Source: Sphagnum magellanicum (taxonomy: Eukaryota; Streptophyta; Sphagnopsida; Sphagnales; Sphagnaceae). Taken from it: a stretch of DNA of 64,000 nt. The position numbers and the translations under genes were made by a program. This document shows, piece after piece, positions 13,641-26,890 of the stretch (position 1 is its first letter; each line of letters starts with the position of its first letter). The stretch lies in assembly GCA_021904315.1 (NCBI GenBank), contig CM038910.1:17918001-17982000 (forward strand). The letters are read 5' to 3'. The notes below the pieces were generated by a model. The model saw only the letters and a list, made by a program, of their open reading frames with translations. It had not been told where the DNA came from and searched no databases.

Positions 13641-16600
13641 TTGAAATGATTGACTATATATGTTTAATTTGACTAAAATAAAATAAAAATTGGTATGTTT
13701 ATTTTGATTTTTTAAATTAATTATCCAATTTAAAATTAACATTATGTTCAACACATGGTGTATATGTCATTCATGTGAATTTATTTTTTGACTTGATTAA
13801 TGTGATTAATATGATTGAAATCAATAATTTAGTTGTGATTATAATCGTATTTTTAATCATGTTGTAATCAATTTTTAAATCATTTTTTTAATAAAATGAA
13901 TTAATAAAAATGAAAGTAATTTCAAGTTTCATGTTTTATTTCTTGTTCATAATCATTCACATAAAGCAAGTTGGGGACAACAAATGAAATATAATAAAAT
14001 TACATGTGAGAAAATGGAAGATCAATTTTATGTTTTTTCAAAAATTTTAATTTATTAAAAAATGTTATGTGTTGAAAACTGAATTATTCTAATGCCTTCA
14101 ATTTTGAAATTTAAAAAATTAATTTAATACAAACATGTCAACTCATTATTTTAATCATCTTAATTATTTTAAACAACCATCTCAACTAATAATCTTAATC
14201 ATTTCAATCATTTCAAATAATTGTCTTTAGTCATTTTAGTTAAATAAATAGTCAATTTTTTTAACATAAGTGACTAGCCCAATATAGGGCTAAAGGCATT
14301 TTTGTCCATTGTTCATTGTGATTTCAATCATAAAAACCAACATAAAAACCATGTTGTGTAATCATGATTAGAGTTGAAATTAACTTCAGGCGAAAAATAG
14401 GTTGTATAAATAGTAGTTGTGTCCAAATGTAAGGTTGAATGTTAATATGGTTCCATATAATTTTAACTTGAAACATTTTAATCCACGAGAATTGAACATT
14501 TTGGCAATCTATCAAGTAATGAGAAGGAATTTTCACTAGTCCATTGTTGCAAAGTAGACAAGACCTCCCAAAACAATTCATGCGAAAGGAAACATATTGC
14601 ACAACTTTGTACTAACAAGACCATGTGTTGGCAAGCTTTTGGTTTCAACCATGGAGCGTGATTTCACTTACCATGCTCATGCCTTGCTACTTGGCTTCCC
14701 AACATCCATGTTAAATTTGTATCCATGCCCTAATCCACCAAGAAATTTGCCAACCTTATCATCAATAACCTCCCTTGATTTGTGTACATTAGATTTGAAG
14801 ACCTCATAACTCCACTTGATATTTTCACCATTATAACCAAGTTGAAATGTATGTACATTTGTAAGAACTTAAAATTGAGCTTACTTGCAAATATCTCTAG
14901 ACATGTATTTTATGGGCATGCCTTTTGCATATTGATTAATTTACTTTGTAAAACTTAGAGAGAACTTGGCTCACTTGATATATGGAGAAATGTGTGTTGG
15001 TTGTAGCCAAAGCTAGTCCTTCTAAATGTTTTGGGTTCCTATACCTTATGAAAGATATAACAAATGGCAATTAGCAATATGGAAAGCCATCCAGTTTGGC
15101 TATAGAAGCTTGGTTTTTCAAGTTTTTAAGAAAAAAACCCCATCTTTCATTGGTTCTTTGCAGGTGCTTTCATGAAAATTGTTAGTTCTTTGGCAATTTT
15201 GAAAAATAAATAAATTAATGGTCCTTTGATTCCGTTTTTTCTCAATAAAATATGAAGTAGTACTTAGCTCTTTAACATGGAATTTCTAAAAAACCAAAAA
15301 ATTTGTAGTGCTTTGATTTGGACTTTATAAAATAAAACTAAAATCACCCATAATTATTTTTTTAATTACATAAGCAATTGCATAACATGCTAGTGCAAGT
15401 TTGATGAGGGATCATTTACTAAGGTAAATTATTGGTTACTATTATAAGCACTACAAGCGATAAACTCAACATAAGTTTGTTGAATAATTTAATTGATGGT
15501 GGTTTCAAAGGTTCCCATTTTTAAAATGATCCAATAACTAAATGCTTCAATTTTTTTCCACAAGACAAATTTGTGTTCCCAAAAATAAAATAATTTTTTA
15601 AGAAACTTTAGCATTTCTTAATAAATAGACATGATTTGTGCCAAAGACCCCCTTTTCCTACCCCACCCACCTCACACATTTCTCTTGTCTATCTTTTGTC
15701 TTTCAAATTACCTATACAACCTTCTAAATCGATGGGTGCATTCCAATACAACCCATCAAATGGATGGGTAAATTTTAAATTGCCACATTGGCGTCCAATA
15801 GCTTGGGGCAACAACAAATCTAAAAAAACATTCGGGATATAAATCTAATGAGCACACCTCATGAACTTTTGCCACATAACATGTACTCCAAAAATGAAAT
15901 AATAATATCATTAATCACATTATCAACGAGCCCTTTGACAAATTAATGAACAAAAATTCAATGAAGTTAATGTCACAAGTCACGAGGTGTTACAACTACT
16001 AATCAACCTTGTTGCCATGTGGCATGCCACATCAATAGCACGTGACCATAAATTGATACTATTCACCAAAAGTTGCAAGAATCAATGGAATTTTGTTATT
16101 ACTTAAACTTGGATGATTAAAAATACATTTTTGATATTTTGATATTTGTGTAAAAACCATCAAGTCGTGATGTTGACTATATTTGCAAAACCATAATGCC
16201 ATGTGGCATCACGATGTCCTTTGCAACTACAAAGTTAATAATGTGAACTTGTAGTTACAATAGTAATCAAAAAAGACAATAATCCTTTTATTAACTGATT
16301 GAAAACCCAAAATGTGTTGTTGTGATTCATAATGTTACCATGCCTTCATGGATGACTATTTTGGATGTAAAATATGTTCGTATAAAAAATAAAAATAAAA
16401 ACTATAAATTTATTCCCATTATCTATTCCCAAAGACCTTAGATAGTGTGGGGCCTAAAACAAAATGGTCTAAGGCCCAAAACAAGACATTGACATGGTAT
16501 CTTTCATGTCAAAGGATCGTAGCCAAGGGAATCTTTCATGATTTGCCTTTGGGTTGGAAACAAAACTCTCATTTTCAATCTTCTTACATACATGGCCTTT

Positions 16601-18238
16601 TTGGAATTATATATAAGTCCTTGATGTGATCAAAGTTGAATCCTACACAACCATCATCTGTTGTATCTAGGGCAAAGGTAATTGCTTTTCTTTTATGTTA
16701 ATTTTGAAACCTTTTATGATGGTGTATCCAAGCAAGGTCATCGAACCAACACTAAATAAATCCTCCCATCACCACACTTTCATGTACCAAGGAAAGGACC
16801 CATACAAATCCTTATTTATGAACTATATAACTTGGGCTCTTTCATTTGTTAAATGTAGTACTTGGTAGTTCAAACAATGTAGAAGTTATAAGTTGAAGTA
16901 AAGTTCTAGCATGTCTAAATCTACTTATTATTAAAGTGATGTGAAAATCAATTGTTTTTGGAATGGAGGTGTCTTTGAAAACTTACGCTTCAACCATGTC
17001 ATGAATTCCCTTGATTTTGTAGATTTAAATAAGTACCCATCTCTTTCAAATCTTTTAACAATTTCCAATCCTTTTTAAAGTCATCCCACTAGTCCAAAAA
17101 TCTAAAAGAACCTAACAAAATTAGTTATTTAAAATCCCTAATATTTCCAAATTCAAAAAGAGCATGTTTTCATATGTGATGTTGGGGTTGCCAAAAATTG
17201 ATCTCCTTTAAGTTAGGTGGTTTCTTAAAATAATATTTTCCTTACACTTATTCATGCATCCCAAATACTTGTCCAAAACTCAAAGTTGGATTTTTAAAAC
17301 TTGGTGGCAATAATGAACCACAAACAATTCAATGGCATATTTTGCCACACTTGCCACTAGGTTATATTAAAATCAAGTTTTTGTGAACCAAATATTGTAT
17401 TACCTTTACCATTTCAGCATTTTATTTATTTATTTATTTTTTTCGTTTTGTTGAACTTTTGTTTATTATTTGTGTTAAAATGTTAATAAAATCAAAAAGC
17501 TTAATTGTCAAGTTTTGAACCATAAACCTCCCATGACAATGACTTAAAATTGGTAAAGTATAGACACATTAGACTATTCCATAACAATGACAAGGCCTTG
17601 TTTATTATTTCTTATAACCATTACATGTTGAAAATTTCAGAATTAAAAAATAAAATGCCAAAGTTAAGGTTTTAAATTTAATTCAAAATTTGGAAATTCG
17701 TTGCCGAAATGGTAAAACTACTATGGTAGTAGCCACTAACATTTAGTTTACCGTTAAAACCTTCCCTTCTAACACTTCTAGAGATTTTTCTATTCATGTT
17801 GACTAGGCAAGTAATCATTCTTTTATACCATTGTTTTTCTTCCCTTCCTCTTAATCAATATTGCCTTATTTAGTTTAAATCCCTAGCGGTCCTATAATTA
17901 ATCAATATTCCTAGATCTTAAGTTTGGTTAAGTGTTGGGTTTGTTGCCTATCATAGTTAGATTTACCTTCTACCTTCCCCTAATGTCGACATGGACTCTA
18001 GGTCTTACTACCCCTATCGTTTAGTCATTTATGATTCTTTTTACTAATTATAGGTCTTCTTTATTGTTATTCTTAAGATAAGATAGAAAAATTTAATTAG
18101 CAAATATAATCATACCCAATTTTTCCTCTTTTTTTTTTCATTAAACCAAATCAACATCAACATTAACCAAAAACCATGAATCCAAATCCACAAAATGGTC
18201 ATCAAATGTAAATAGGCCCAATAAAGGTCTTATCAATT
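13641..18238. other. AT-rich intergenic region with degraded repeats
   Basis: Base composition is strongly AT-rich with frequent stops in all frames. Apart from a possible zf-RVT relic near 14340-14612 I recognise nothing coding. Short (TTTA)n runs occur near 17420. Confidence 0.6.
14340..14612 (-). mobile_element. Possible zf-RVT fragment of a LINE
   Basis: A minus-strand open frame contains a Cys-X2-Cys, X11-12, His-X4-5-Cys arrangement (CLLCNN ... SHYLIDCQNVQFSW) like the zinc-binding domain at the end of plant LINE ORF2 proteins. It is short and isolated, with no RT sequence seen upstream. The match is by pattern only and could be chance. Confidence 0.35.
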
Positions 18239-18641
18239 ACCTCCTCACCTAGTGGTAAATGTTGAAAAAAATATTAATTAAACTAATTTTCAAAAAATTA
18301 TTATTTTAATAATTTTACTACAACTACTTAAATAGTAATTGTAATTCATTACTTAATTAGAAAATTGTTAAACCCTTCACTAGGTGGTCACATGATCTTT
18401 TAACCTACCACCTTCATACCCAATGAGTGGTAGGTGGGTTTAGGGTTTAGGGTTTACCTCCTCACCTAGTGGTAAATGAAAAAAATACTAATTAAACTAA
18501 TTTTCAAAAACTTATTACTTTAATAATTGTACTACAACTACTTAGATAGTAATTGTAATTCATTACTTAATAAGAAAAATGTTAAACCCTTCACTAGGTG
18601 GTCACATTATCTTCTAACCTACCACCTTCATACCCAATGAG
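18239..18641. repeat. Direct duplication of about 188 bp joined by telomere repeats
   Basis: Copy 1 (18239-18427) and copy 2 (18456-18641) both start ACCTCCTCACCTAGTGGTAA and both end CATACCCAATGAG. The joint (18428-18455) contains TTTAGGGTTTAGGGTTT, an interstitial plant telomere repeat. A few indels and substitutions separate the copies. No coding content is seen. Confidence 0.9.
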
Positions 18642-20369
18642 AAAGCAAAACCATGTATGCCAAGTAAAAATGGGTTTGACATTCTCTTGAAGGAGAAATA
18701 ATAATTTTACCTTGTGAAAGTATTATTGCCAAGGTATCAACACTTTAAAGCCTTAATAAGGGGATGTGTCCTTAGTAGAAAATCAACCAAAACCTTACCA
18801 TTTCTTACCCTCCTTCCACTCCATTCTACCACCATAGCCTACCACCATCTAGGAGTAATAAGAGTAACATCAAAAAATCTAAAGAGGGGAAAGGGTTAGA
18901 AATACCAAGATTTTCCTAAGCCATTGAAGCTCAAAATAAATACATTGAAGACTATGATCCTTATATTTTTTCCCATCCCTTTTACAACAAGATAGATTTT
19001 TAAAAGTCTAAAAAGCAAGGGAAAAAATGATAATGGAATTCATGATAGAAGAAATAAGAAAAAGTAGAGCAAAAAAAAAAGATTTAAAAATAATAATAAA
19101 ATCATAATCTTCAAGAATGGGATCATCCATAAAACAAAATGTGGGAGAGAAAAACAAAAAACCCAAAGGTCTTTTTGCCCCCTTATCCTCCTTAATTCCC
19201 TTATTTAACATAATTGTCCACCAAATATCCTACTAAACTAACAATTCTCCCAAAAGGCATTCCAAGTTAGTCTTTTACCTTCTAGGCATCTAGTTAATCA
19301 ACTATCAACTTCTAGAAATTAGTTGGTGAATTCCTACCCACCCTCTTAGGAATTAGCTTAACTAATGGGCATCACCTCCAAGAAGGAAATAGTAAATAAA
19401 TTTACTGCTAGTAAAAAAAATCTATCACACTTCCCTTCCAATTAAAATAACTTTTAGGTAAAAGTAAAAATTAATCCTAGGTTAACAACATGTAATGTGT
19501 GTTAGAATACATCTTTGTTAAAATTATGTATGATATTTGATAAATGTTTTTTAAAAGACTTTAAAAGTTGTAAGACATTTACAATTTAATTTGAATATAT
19601 ACGAGTGTTCCAAAGTTCAAAATTTTCATAATTTGTCATAGTTGGTATCATTTTTCCATATGGCAATCTTTCCAAAAGACATGACAAATGTATCATTCAA
19701 AAGAAGCACATTCAAAATGAAATAGGGGGATATGTTCACCAAGCTTGATGGATCTAAAACTTTTCATTTAGATCTATACATTAGATCCAATATATGAAGT
19801 TTTTAGTTTGAAATTTGAACATATTGTAAAAAAACAAAATCATTACGTGATGAGTTGCTTGTTTTTAGTTGTATTAATCTTTGATATGATGTGTAAAGTT
19901 CAACATAACCATAATGAAGTAGGATTGTTCCAAGTTTGTACGCTTTTTGATTTTAACCTATTGTTTAGAATGATTCATGAAATAAGTGAATTATATTGTA
20001 TTGATAGCCAACCATCCTCCCCATGTTGAGATCTCACAAAGACAAACTTTCACAAGTTCAATTAGTGTAAATAAGGCCAAATAACAAATCTGATTACAAG
20101 TTGACCATTACATCCCCAAGGAGCACCTTTTCATGCATTTCGGGTACCACATGTAAACAAATGATATATTTTGGACATATTACTTCAACACTTATCAATT
20201 ATACTATAATGGCAAATGCATTTGTAATATTCAAATTCTTTATTAAAATATCCACAATTAGAGGTTTTTTTGCAATTTTGTGAGGTACTAGTTTGAACCC
20301 CATGCCTAATGCACAGGTGTGTGTGTATTTGACGGTACATATTACAAAATTATAATTACAAACTACATT

Positions 20370-20530
20370 TCCAAAACCTCTTTATATATGACATCCCGCA
20401 TGTATCTATTGGGACCCTAGCTGCTAAATTTTTTTGATGTTTGCATTGCTTGTGACCCGTGAAATAGTAACATATAGCTGACCATGGGAATAGATCGGAG
20501 ACGACAAATATACCCCAACATTGTTCAACT
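20370..20530 (-). mobile_element. Relic of the C-terminal end of a Helitron (Pif1-like) helicase
   Basis: The minus strand reads LNNVGVYLSSPIYSHGQLYV, then SRVTS, and after a stop MRDVIYKEVL. This matches the conserved end of Helitron/Pif1 helicases (NVGIYLP..VFSHGQLYVA.SRVTS ... NVVYKEV). One in-frame stop separates the last two blocks, and the upstream helicase motifs are not found, so only a fragment remains. No Helitron 3' hairpin with CTRR end was identified. Confidence 0.7.
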
Positions 20531-21149
20531 TGTAAGTAAGTAGTAAGTTACTTATTTAGCAGGTATCAATTTGTTGAAAATTATTTCTTTGTTTTTGTAT
20601 GTTGATAAGTTCCAATATCCAGACCCCCTTCCTGTTCATAATGGTTAGGATTTTTGGTGCAACCAATTTTCACATGCATCATAATAATACCTTTGGCATC
20701 CAACATATTATTATTATTGGCAAAATTATTTTTTTGGGAAATCTAATCATTGCAATTACCAATATATTTATTAAGTTTGTGTGTTAAAATGGCAAGTGAC
20801 ATCCATTGCCATTATTATTATGGCAAATGCAAGCCTTGAAATTACCAATATCTAATAAAAGTGTGCTTAACGGCTGCTCATTCTAGCATCCATTGAACTA
20901 TAATAAAAAATTATGGCATTGTAAAAAACATTGAAAATTTCCAATATTCTAAATAAAATTTCCAAAAAAAAAAAAAGTCGAACCCAACTCTTTCACTTGT
21001 TGAGAAAGAGACATGATAAGTGTACCTAAGTCGAAAAACCCCAAATTAAAAATTAAAAATTAAAAAAAAATTACAACACTAATATATATTATTTTCCATC
21101 ACGCTGTGTCTGTATTCCACTCTTTCTCCGCCCCGTTGGAGTAAACAGA

Positions 21150-21245
21150 CCATGATGGGACGAATGGATGACCGAACGAATGGACGGATGGATGACGGGA
21201 CATATGGATGAAATGATGTTTCACGACGTTCTTTACTATATGTCC
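21150..21245. repeat. Dispersed repeat, copy 1 (second copy at 23095-23165)
   Basis: The stretch with GGATGGATGACGGGACATATGG and GATGAAATGATGTTTCACGACG recurs at 23095-23165 as GATGGATGATGGGACAAATGG and GATGAAATGATGCTTCACATC. Both copies are followed by a TATATGT motif. The family is not recognised; it may be a non-autonomous element. Confidence 0.6.
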
Positions 21246-22149
21246 AATGGTTCTTTGATTCTGATTCTTTTCCTCCCCACAAACTAGAATTGATAGTTAT
21301 TTGTTAATTCAAACAACTGCACAACGTTCTTTTGGACTTCATGTCACAAATACATAAACCACTGTACTCAAAATTGTGCACAACCCCAACCCCTTCGGCC
21401 CCTCCCGGGGCTCTGGGTGCAACTGAAACTATGCATGTGAAGTAGTCAACCTCTCCTATGATTCATTTCACAAGTGCGGGCAAGGCCTGCAAGATTTGGA
21501 ATGCGGTCAATGAATGACGCCACCACTATGAACCCCTATTACCCACCTTGCATATGTCCCAACTCCTTCAACCTTGATTCCTTGCTTGTAGCAGCAACTC
21601 CTCCTCCGCATCAATTGCTACAAAGATCAATAGAAAGGTATCAAACATGATCCCAGTCCTTTCATAGTCATTTAGCTCACTTCTCATGTTTAAACCAGGG
21701 TTCAACAGTTATTAGCAACTCCACCAAACCCCCATTCGGTATCAAGGCAATTTTTAGGGACGATGACCATAGTTCTCAAAAAATCAAATACCTTGTTCTA
21801 ATATATAACCACAATTATCACAAAGCAAAATACCCAGTTCTGATATCGAACCATGATTCTCAATTTTTAGGGTTTAGGGTTCTAGGTTAGGGGTTTGAAG
21901 TTTTGGAAATTGGACAACAAAATGTAAGTGAGGAAAGAGTTTTGAAAGTTGTAGTCTCATTTTGTAATGTGTCACCATCCTCATCTTTTACAACCGAACG
22001 TGAAACATTATACTCATGATATCGTAAAGAATTAATCTTCTTTTAAAAGTCCCAAGTACCTCCCTGGGATGTCATCGTCAACAGCATTAGCATTTCTAAA
22101 GACAAAGAAGGAGTTAAAAGCAGCATGTGGTGGTCCAAGTTTGGAATTG

Positions 22150-22262
22150 CTGGAATATGACCATGTTTTTCAGAACTTTTATCATTGTGAGATGTAGGTA
22201 GCTTAGCATTGAAAGTGACCACATCTTTAGCTATTGTTTCCTTTAAACCCTCCTTTGCTTCC
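22150..22262 (-). other. Exon-like fragment of unknown identity
   Basis: On the minus strand a pyrimidine-rich tract ending TTTTACAG precedes EAKEGLKETIAKDVVTFNAK and further polar residues. A single-base shift then lets the frame continue as IPKLGPPHAAFNSFFVFRNA. This looks like the start of a real exon that has lost its frame. I do not recognise the protein and see no neighbouring exons that would complete it, so a gene fragment is likeliest. Confidence 0.3.
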
Positions 22263-25200
22263 TGTAAAACACATAGCAAGAAAGACACATAAAAAATGAT
22301 TTTCACAAAAAAGGTTTGACCAAGCCATAAAGGAAGATGGCACCATTGACAGAGCATCAGATCAAAATAAAATAATAATGCCAGACACAATTGAAACCCA
22401 AAATGGGTTTAGGGTTTATGTTTTTTTTTTCATTTTCTCTTTCTTTATTTCTTATGTGGGCTGGCTCACATTGAGGAAAAGTGCTATTTGGTCCACGATT
22501 GCAATTGGTGCAAAAGCCAGATCATCCACCGTTTGTATCACATGAAAGCCACCCAAAATTAGACCCACACACACATCACAGCTATGCTTTAAATTCCAAC
22601 AAAGAACTAAAGAAAGGGAGAGACAATCACACATTTGCTCTTGGATGTTCAAAAAACAACATTTATTTTTTTAGTGTATTTGTTGCCCTACCTATTAGCT
22701 AGACTGCTTGTTTTCTTCTACTTCAAACTCACCCTATTAGGATAAGTCTCCCCCTTGTTTACACAAAACACTCCTCGTGGTGTGACCATAGAAAGTGGGT
22801 CAAACTTATTCAAATATCTCTCCACTGACATCCTCATCCTGGCTCACATCAAAAGGAATATAATGTTATTTGGGAAGTAGTGTAAGTACCACACACACTT
22901 TCGCTACAAATAGAGCTCATAAGAAGCTCTAGCTTTTGCATTGCGCAGGACTCAAACTTGCACTAAAAAGCTGACAATGTTTTTGCGTTATTGATTAATT
23001 TAGCTTGTTCCTTGGATTTATCCAAAGTCTATGGTTTCAAGTGATATATATATATAATAGAAACTTGTAGTATGATGATATTAAAAAAACCACGACAAGA
23101 TAGATGGATGATGGGACAAATGGATGAAATGATGCTTCACATCACGACATCCTTTAATATATGTAATGTGAATGCAAGATCATCCATAAGAGGAATGAGC
23201 CAAATTTGGCTAAAAGTCAAATAAAAAAGTATAAAAAACTTAGAATCATGATTTGTTTTGAAAACCTTTATGAATACCATGTCTAAATATGGCAATTTCA
23301 AAAAACAATTCCTCAAATTATGGCCATTTTCAATATTTTCCCAAAAGTTTCTTTATAACCTACACACTGGATTTATTTTGTCATAACGGTGCAAAATTTT
23401 GACCAAAACTTTTCATTGGTTTACAACTATAAGTTTGTTGCTATTATATCACCTTTTGTTTTATTTCAATTGATTTGAAAATATTTATTCATGATGAGAT
23501 ACAAAAGTGAAACACATATATCAATATGGTGGCCAACAACAAAAGCCCAACAATTATAGCTAATGAAATATCCACAATTAAGTGTGAACTTGTTCAACAT
23601 CCCACTATTGTAGTCCCTTTTTAGGTTCGGCACAAATTATGTTATTTTCACTTTTGTCAAAATTTTCAGAAAAAAAATATTGAATGTCAAAAATCAATCT
23701 AGGTAACTAGGTTTGAACCCACAATCAATTCAACAAAGTTATGAAGCATTTCATCACTCTAACCAAAAAGCATAGCAAGAAATTGAAATAAGCTTTAATA
23801 ATGCGAATAAATTGATTCCTTATGTCGAAATTTTCAAAATTAAAAACTTAAGCGCCAAATCAAAATCTTCAAATTATATTAATTATTCGGCACATTAATG
23901 CCAAACCTGAAAAGGTACTATGGTATTAAGGAACGTAGGTTGTTAATTTTGTTGTATTGAGATATTTCGAATCACATTGAACCTTCATCATTGTCTTTGT
24001 ATAGGTGGAAAGCCTCAATAAATATGGGTCCATTGAAATGGTTTTGCATTGCTTGGACCTATGGTGCATGAGTTGAATTTCAAATATTTTTGTCATTGAA
24101 AATTCAATAAATTCATTATGAAAAAGTATAGGAGAATTAGGGTGTGCTCTATATATATTGTTAGAAAGCCCTCAATGAGTAGGGTTGCATGGAGACAATT
24201 TTGTAAATTTAGACCTAAGGTGCAATAGATATTGCATTTTGAGTAATTTTTGCCCATTGAAAATTCTACTTAAAAAATTAAATTACAATCTTAGTGGAAA
24301 CCAGATTTTAGACTCAAGTAAAAGGAGGCATAACATTTGCCCTTTCAAAATTCATTCAATGACAAATAATGGCTAATTAAGTATTATGTTATGTGATTTT
24401 TTTTCAGAATTAAAACCAGTAGAATAATAATGGTGTGAAGATATGCCCAAAATATAGATTTGAAAAAATCAATCTAAGATTTTTAAGTAAAAAACATATT
24501 ATTATAGCCAAAAAAAAAGTCCAAAAATGTACTAAGCAAAACAATAGCATTTATGTGAAGGAATTTTAATAGACAAATATTGTTGATCAGAGCAAATTGA
24601 TAAAACACAAATTTTGTTCAAAAGTCAAGGTGAGCTTAGTTTTGTTCTGAGCCAAAATTATCAACCACACTGGTGCTCAAATATCCTACAAAATAATACA
24701 CATGGGTGGCAAACCAAAAGCTCAAAATGATGCTGCCAAGAGCCAAAAGTACTTGGGTACAGAGTCCAGAGGGCTGGGTTGTGGTAGGGGTATGGCTCTG
24801 AACTCATCATATCTATGAGATTCTAGAGAAATCTCCAAGGTAGCACAACAATGAGTGAAAGTCATCACCTTATGAGAGTTGCTTGCAAAAGTGTCAGAGC
24901 ACCACCTTTGGCAATGAGCAAGGTCGTCTCTTAGCTGATATCTTGTCCAACTCAATCTGATTATGAATAGCAATGACGAGCGGCCACAACTTCCCACTTG
25001 TTTCAACAGCTCCCAACCAACTACCTACTCTGTTCATCAGCACCCAACCAACTACCCACTTGCTTCATCAGCTCCTGACAGTGGGTGTAGATAATACATA
25101 TCAGTCACAGTCCAAAAACTTGGGCAAGCCATGGTAGAATAGCTGCAACCAGAGTTTCTGTCACATTTTTCAGAAACAACAGAAGACTCAGTCACAAAGT

Positions 25201-26507
25201 TGGCTAGCACTCAAGAGACGAGTCACTAATAAAAAAAAGTCAAATAGTATCCACCTTTGTGAAATTCAGCATAGCTCATATGCTACTGCCATTAGGAATT
25301 GCATTCAGAAGATACTTTGAAGTGGAGGGATACTGGATACCTTTCAATCAGTTGTAAAGAGAGACAGACACCAAGGATGTTTGTTTTACACTTGTTCAGA
25401 AGGAAAACATTACTGGGACAGACATATCAAGGGGTCTGTTGAAGAGGAGCATCTGTAGCATCCATGAAGGTCATCTGAAGACAAGCATCCTACAGCAGGC
25501 ATCACAGCAGATGCACTAGCAAGTGCTTGAACTGCAATCCCAGGGGGCTAATGGTGCTGTGTGATACAGCATGGCACTGTGCGATACAGCAGAGGAATTA
25601 CTGTTACATGTAGCACAGTTAGCATGAGAGGAGCATCAGGCCCTATCCTGTACATATTGCTGCTGATCAACTCCGTAAGCAGGCAAATCAGAAGTGGAAG
25701 GACAAGTATAGGCAGTATGCTATCCCCACATCTCTAGCTAGAACCCCACAGTGGTAGAGTATGCTGAATCATTTCAAGAATTTCCAAAATGCAATGTGGC
25801 AATGACCTCCATCTATGTAGTTGAACAATATATCCAAGATACAAACACCCAACACATATGCATGCAGTAGCCATGCCCACTTCGGCATGATACCCAAGGG
25901 GTGCTCCGATGGTTGAGTTTCTGGCACATTCTGTTCAAAACTAGGGAGGGCACTTTGACTCTTGTCTTGATAAGGGTGTTGCTGTGTTGTCTAGAAATGA
26001 AGAAGATCTTTAAAAAATGATGACAAAGTTGACTACTCATAAACATCCGCATAATGGCTCAGTAGTGCAGTAAACCTCAAATCTGCAAAAAAATTGTGTG
26101 CAAAACTTCACACAGTTTAAACTTCACACACCATCTGATATGATAACTACTGCAGATCAGTTTCATACTCATGCACCAAATCATGAAACACAGTAACACA
26201 TGGAAGCTGAAAACAGAGTTCCAAGGATTTAGGACAATAATGTACATCTTACAGTGGTCATGATAAGTCTTCAGAGATTCAATAAACTGCAAGTCCTGGG
26301 CCAACCTCATTCTGTAGCCAAACATCAGCTGCCTAACACTTGTGGTAACATCATAAGATGACCCTGCTGTCAAACTAAAATCATGCATTTTCTGGAACAG
26401 TGTGACCAAGGTGACATATAAGTTATGGGATTCAAGTTTTTCCTCTGAAATAAATGTTCTGTATGCTCACACACTCTTGTGTTCAATAAAGGAGTGTTGT
26501 CATGTAC

Positions 26508-26890
26508 CATAGCTATACTGTAGCTCTTGAATTGCATTGAACATCTTGTCATTATCCCAAAGCTATGTCATAGCTCTTGAATTGCATTGAACATCTTGTC
26601 ACTATCCCAAAGCTATGTCATAGCTCTTGAATTGCATTGAACATCTTGTTATTGTACCATAGCTATGCCATAGCTCTTGAATTGGATTGATCTTGACATG
26701 TCCCATAGCTATGCTGTAGCTCTTGAAATACATGGACCATCTTGTCATTGTCCCATAACTATGCAATAGCTCTTGAATTGCATGGAACATCTGGTCATGT
26801 CCCATAGCTACACCATAGCTCTTGAATTGCATGGAACATCTGGTCATGCCCCATAGCTATGCTGTAGCTCTTGAATTGCATTGAACATCT
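26508..26890. repeat. 50 bp minisatellite overlapping the 3' end of the SAM gene
   Basis: Eight units of 46-50 bp, anchored on TAGCTCTTGAATTGCAT at 26521, 26571, 26621, 26671, 26717, 26767, 26816 and 26865. The last unit on the plus strand is the coding sequence for the last residues of the SAM-domain protein (FNAIQELQHSYG); the others lie beyond its stop codon. Units nearest the gene carry ATGGAACATCTGGTCATG, the distal ones ATTGAACATCTTGTC. Confidence 0.95.

Larger units (their letters stand above)
18642..26040. other. AT-rich intergenic region with scattered relics
   Basis: No intact gene recognised. It contains a Helitron helicase relic (20370-20530), a dispersed repeat present at 21150-21245 and 23095-23165, a telomere-like TTTAGGGTTTAGGG run near 21865, and an exon-like stretch at 22150-22262. 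The part from 24700 to 26040 is less AT-rich, but I could not assign it to any family; a motif near 25060 (cttcatcagctcc...cagtgggt) recurs near 59010, so it is partly dispersed repeat. Confidence 0.5.

Noticed and set aside
23700-23780. tRNA-like GGTTTGAACCC motif
   Set aside because: No matching acceptor stem or anticodon arm could be drawn around it; same for the similar motif near 20286.
26508-26890. CRISPR-like regular spacing
   Set aside because: Adjacent units are similar along their full length, which is a minisatellite pattern.
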